Origin: Rhodospirillales bacterium
Lineage (GTDB): Bacteria > Pseudomonadota > Alphaproteobacteria > Rhodospirillales > JABHCV01
DNA length: 17,360 nucleotides
NCBI GenBank assembly: GCA_016776705.1
Contig: JADHSW010000040.1
Location: 1 to 17,360 of the forward strand
Reading direction: 5' to 3'
Both the position numbers and the translations under genes were made by a program. A model generated the notes under the pieces. It made no database searches. It saw only the letters and a program-made list of their open reading frames with translations, and was not told where the DNA came from. Below are positions 14,831 to 17,360 of this stretch, one piece after another. The stretch's first letter is position 1. Every line of letters starts with the position of its first letter.

Positions 14831-15727
14831 ATGAAAAATTTACCTTTTGGACGTCCCGGCCAGTTTTATCGCGGCAACCTGCACACCCATTCGACCAACT
14901 CAGACGGCAAGCTGGCGCCGGGCGAGGTCTGCAATGCATACCGGGAAGCCGGGTACGACTTTATCTCCCTGACTGAACATTTTATTGAGCATTTTGACTT
15001 TCCCGTAACCGATACGCGGGCTTATAGAAGTAATGATTTCACCACCCTGATCGCAGCCGAACTGCATCAGGGGACGTTGGCAAACAGTGAGCCCTGGCAT
15101 ATCCTGGCGGTGGGAATTCCCCTTGATTTTGCAAGACCCGGAAAAGATGAAGGACCGGTCGAAATCGCCGAACGCGCAGCGGCAACCGGGGCGTTTATCG
15201 GCATCGTCCACCCCTCCTGGTATGGCCTGACCATTGAGGACGCCAGATTGATTACCTGCGCCCATGCCATCGAAATTTACAATCATGGGTCCGAGATTGA
15301 GGTCGACCGGGGTGAAGACTGGCCCTTCTGTGACCTGTTGCTGAACGAGGGCTGGCGTTTGAGCGGATACGCCACTGATGACGCCCACCACATTACCCAC
15401 GACGCGTTCGGCGGCTGGATGCACGTTCTGGCCGACAGCCTTGAGCCGGACGCCCTTCTGGATTCCATGAAAGCCGGTCGTTACTATTCGTCTCAGGGGC
15501 CGCAAATCCATGACATCAAGATCGCGGATGGCGAACTGCATGTGGCGTGTTCGCCTGCCCACGTTATTTCGCTGCAGGGACGCGGGGCCCGCTCGACATA
15601 TAAAATGGGCGATGGAATTGAAGAGGCGACGTTCCCGACTGACCGCTTCGAGGATGCTTACGTGCGCGTCACCATCCGCGACGCCAATGGCAAGCGGGCA
15701 TGGTCGAATCCGATCTGGTTTGACTAG
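14831..15727 (+). CDS. PHP-domain metal-dependent phosphoesterase
   Basis: This 298-residue PHP-superfamily hydrolase has the metal ligands at their usual places. H18-T-H20 sits in NLHTHSTNSDG. D25 comes next, then E49-H50 in DFISLTEH. Glu77 is in IAAELHQ, His127 in IVHPSW, and Asp184-x-His186 in YATDDAHH. These ligands bind three metals in PHP phosphoesterases that hydrolyse phosphate esters. The length matches stand-alone PHP proteins, but it has an extra C-terminal beta-type region (about 225-298) that could be a small accessory domain. The substrate is unknown. GAGAG five bases before the ATG is the ribosome site. It lies 71 bases after the LysR gene on the same strand and converges on mipZ with a four-base overlap (CTAG). 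Confidence 0.9.
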   Translation: MKNLPFGRPGQFYRGNLHTHSTNSDGKLAPGEVCNAYREAGYDFISLTEHFIEHFDFPVTDTRAYRSNDFTTLIAAELHQGTLANSEPWHILAVGIPLDFARPGKDEGPVEIAERAAATGAFIGIVHPSWYGLTIEDARLITCAHAIEIYNHGSEIEVDRGEDWPFCDLLLNEGWRLSGYATDDAHHITHDAFGGWMHVLADSLEPDALLDSMKAGRYYSSQGPQIHDIKIADGELHVACSPAHVISLQGRGARSTYKMGDGIEEATFPTDRFEDAYVRVTIRDANGKRAWSNPIWFD

Positions 15728-16530
15728 CCAAATCCAATGGCATCAATCAGGGCGCGCACTTCCTGACGGGCCGATATGTGAGACATGGTCAGGTTTTCCG
15801 GCCCCAGCACATCGATGATATCCATCATCGTAAGTCCGGCGAGGAACAGTTCGCGGTAGATGACCCGCTCGCCGAACCCGGCAATCTGACGAAAACCGAC
15901 CCGTTCAGACAAATCGCCCAGCAGGCGTTCAATCTCGCGTTTGTTGCGGGCGTCCAGATGGCTTAAACGGTTGCGCATGACAATCCAGTCCATGGCCCTG
16001 CCGCCCCGCCTGGCCTTACGCATTTTTTGCTGCCAGACCATTTCCGAATAATGACTGGGGTTCTTGATCTGCAGGGTCAACGGGTCAACCTGGGCCAGAA
16101 CGTCAAGATCGATAAAGCTGTCATTCAGTGGCGTGATCAGGGTATCGGCGAAGGAATGTCCAAGGCGTGTCAGGATGCTGTCTGCGCCCGGCGTATCGAT
16201 AACGATGACATCGTTTTCAAGGGACAACTCTTCAATGGTTTCCAACAACAGTCTTTCATCATCGGCTTCGGCGGCATCGCGGTTGATGTCGGTACTGTGC
16301 GCAATAACACGGCTGTCAGGCATGGGAAGAACCGTGCCCTTGTCGTTGATAAACTGCTGACGATTGGCAAGGTAGGTGGACAGCGTTCCCTGGCGGGCAT
16401 CAAGATCGATGCTGCCGACGCCGTGGCCGTCGCGCAGCAACCCGACAACCAGATGCATGGCCGTCGTCGACTTGCCGCTGCCGCCCTTTTCGTTACCCGT
16501 AACAATTACATGTGCGCGTTTGGTCGTCAT
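15724..16530 (-). CDS. mipZ: Division plane positioning ATPase MipZ
   Basis: MipZ is the ParA/MinD-family ATPase that forms a gradient from the chromosome-origin-bound ParB and blocks FtsZ assembly near the poles, so that division happens at midcell in alphaproteobacteria. The 268-residue form begins MTTKRAHVIVTGNEKGGSGK. It has the deviant Walker A GNEKGGSGKST (12-22, signature Lys15 and Lys20), SIDLDARQGTLSTYLANR (40-57), and Walker B VIVIDTPGAD (108-117). Start choice: ATG 16530 has CAGGG five bases upstream and gives the family N-terminus; the longer open frame to 16704 adds 58 residues with low-complexity Pro/Arg composition and no family similarity. No parA or parB is in the window. Two GANTC sites lie just upstream. 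Confidence 0.95.
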   Translation of the reverse strand: MTTKRAHVIVTGNEKGGSGKSTTAMHLVVGLLRDGHGVGSIDLDARQGTLSTYLANRQQFINDKGTVLPMPDSRVIAHSTDINRDAAEADDERLLLETIEELSLENDVIVIDTPGADSILTRLGHSFADTLITPLNDSFIDLDVLAQVDPLTLQIKNPSHYSEMVWQQKMRKARRGGRAMDWIVMRNRLSHLDARNKREIERLLGDLSERVGFRQIAGFGERVIYRELFLAGLTMMDIIDVLGPENLTMSHISARQEVRALIDAIGFG

Positions 16531-16540
16531 AAAGCCCTGC

Positions 16541-16568
16541 GAATCACCAACAATCATTGCGCCGACTC
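16541..16568 (-). promoter_or_regulatory. Two GANTC (CcrM) sites upstream of mipZ
   Basis: GAATC at 16541-16545 and GACTC at 16564-16568 both fit GANTC, the site methylated by the alphaproteobacterial cell-cycle methyltransferase CcrM. They lie 11 and 34 bases before the mipZ ATG, where cell-cycle control could act. Two sites in this 92-base gap is modestly more than expected by chance (about 0.36). Confidence 0.3.
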
Positions 16569-16622
16569 TAATCCGGCAAATTGGTGGTGGCAAACGCTCA
16601 AGCAATGAGAGAACGCCAAAAT

Positions 16623-17360
16623 CTAGTTCTTGTGAATGACGCCCTGGGGGTGGAAGGCGTGAAAGACGAAGGCGAAGGTAATGTCGTGGGCGACATCCTG
16701 CCATTTATCCCCGTCCTGTTTTCGCACAATGATATTGCCGACGTCGCGCCCGGCTGAAATGTTGTTGCTGTCCAGCGCCGAATTCTGTCCAGCATGCCAG
16801 CTTATTTCCACGCCGCCACCCGGTTTGATTACCCCTTTCGCGCTCAGCAAAGGCAGGCTCCATGCCTCGCCATTGACAACCACAACACGAACCATGGCGC
16901 CGATACCATCCGGCATCTCTCCATTAAAAAAGTCATAGGGCACATCGCGGCTGTCATAGCCTACATAAGGGTTGTCGCCATAGCGGCGCAGGTTGGGGGA
17001 ATTGGCGACAAGCACCCTGGCGTACGGGGCGCGTTTTCTGAAGCGCTCGAAGGATTCCAGTCGCGACGGCATAATTTTCAGCTCCCTGCCGGTCATCTCC
17101 CCGACAATACCCTCGCCAAGAAACTGCTGCCACCATGATTCCGTCTGCCGGTCATACATGACCAGATCGCTGTTTCTGAGTTTTCCCGTGGTGCCAAAAT
17201 CCAGCACCATGCCATCCAGCCTGCGGTCGAAAACAATGGATGAGTTGCACAGCGGACAATACGTCACCGTCACCGGCACGCCGCCGATGGTGTCGTTGAC
17301 GATCTCGTGCCACATCAGGATGCGCAGCGGATAGGCCTTGGTCTCTTCATTGACCGTCAG
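16623..17360 (-). CDS. DUF3179-family protein, N-terminus beyond the window
   Basis: The frame is open to the right edge, giving 245 visible residues and a missing N-terminus. It belongs by recall to the DUF3179 family: the visible start TKAYPLRILMWHEIVNDTIG leads into GGVPVTVTYCPLCNSSIVFD. The CxxC pair (visible residues 35 and 38) is the family's most conserved feature. Further family-like blocks are LVMYDRQTESWWQQFLGEGI and YGDNPYVGYDS. The C-terminal third (about 180-245) is a beta-rich segment ending in FHPQGVIHKN. No enzymatic activity is established. A redox-active or metal-bound CxxC is possible. The 92-base gap to mipZ suggests a separate unit. Signal peptide status cannot be judged. 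Confidence 0.8.
   Translation of the reverse strand: MTVNEETKAYPLRILMWHEIVNDTIGGVPVTVTYCPLCNSSIVFDRRLDGMVLDFGTTGKLRNSDLVMYDRQTESWWQQFLGEGIVGEMTGRELKIMPSRLESFERFRKRAPYARVLVANSPNLRRYGDNPYVGYDSRDVPYDFFNGEMPDGIGAMVRVVVVNGEAWSLPLLSAKGVIKPGGGVEISWHAGQNSALDSNNISAGRDVGNIIVRKQDGDKWQDVAHDITFAFVFHAFHPQGVIHKN

Noticed and set aside
14900..15562. 220-residue minus-strand ORF opposite the PHP gene
   Set aside because: It is antisense to a gene with all its metal ligands and has no recognisable domain of its own.
16531..16704. Longer mipZ start at 16704
   Set aside because: The 58-residue extension is Pro/Arg-rich, overlaps the DUF3179 gene's 3' end and lacks family similarity. ATG 16530 gives the typical MipZ N-terminus.

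Overview
The window reads as chromosomal DNA of an alphaproteobacterium, most likely of the Rhodospirillales type. This is inferred from MipZ (the ParA-like division-site ATPase of alphaproteobacteria), the ClpS-ClpA pair, the protein sequences in general, moderate GC content and frequent GTG/TTG starts. No rRNA, tRNA, CRISPR array, phage gene or convincing rho-independent terminator was found. The species cannot be named from this sequence alone.

Layout, left to right. Positions 1-119 are the end of an IS1595-like insertion sequence, cut by the window edge, with the first 25 codons of a transposase on the minus strand. A MarR-type regulator (+, 317-859) follows. Next come a hairpin-rich 150-base gap and a secreted protein built from two copies of a four-cysteine module (+, 1014-1589). 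On the minus strand clpS, clpA and a CaiB/BaiF family III CoA-transferase (5400 down to 1610) form one tightly coupled operon. Diverging from clpS is a two-gene unit (+, 5606-6726): an HPr-kinase-like P-loop protein and a PqqD-like (RiPP recognition element) protein. A 23-codon ORF overlaps the end of the PqqD-like gene. Then comes a secreted D-Ala-D-Ala carboxypeptidase with a C-terminal SPOR domain (+, 6820-7998).

From 13118 down to 7995 the minus strand carries a five-gene run: a VWA-domain protein, a membrane-anchored J-domain protein, galU, ugd and a phosphomannomutase/phosphoglucomutase. The last three make the sugar nucleotides UDP-glucose and UDP-glucuronate and interconvert hexose phosphates, so they supply envelope or exopolysaccharide synthesis. 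A small 84-residue protein of unknown function (-, 13431-13685) diverges from a GcvA-like LysR regulator (+, 13857-14759). A PHP-domain metallophosphoesterase (+, 14831-15727) converges on mipZ (-, 15724-16530). A DUF3179 protein (-, 16623 to the window end) runs off the right edge.

Most of the window is housekeeping: regulated proteolysis, cell wall remodelling, sugar nucleotides and division-site placement. The parts least explained by known biology are the kinase/PqqD-like pair with its tiny overlapping ORF, the duplicated four-cysteine secreted protein with its structured leader, and the VWA/J-domain pair at the head of the sugar-nucleotide run.
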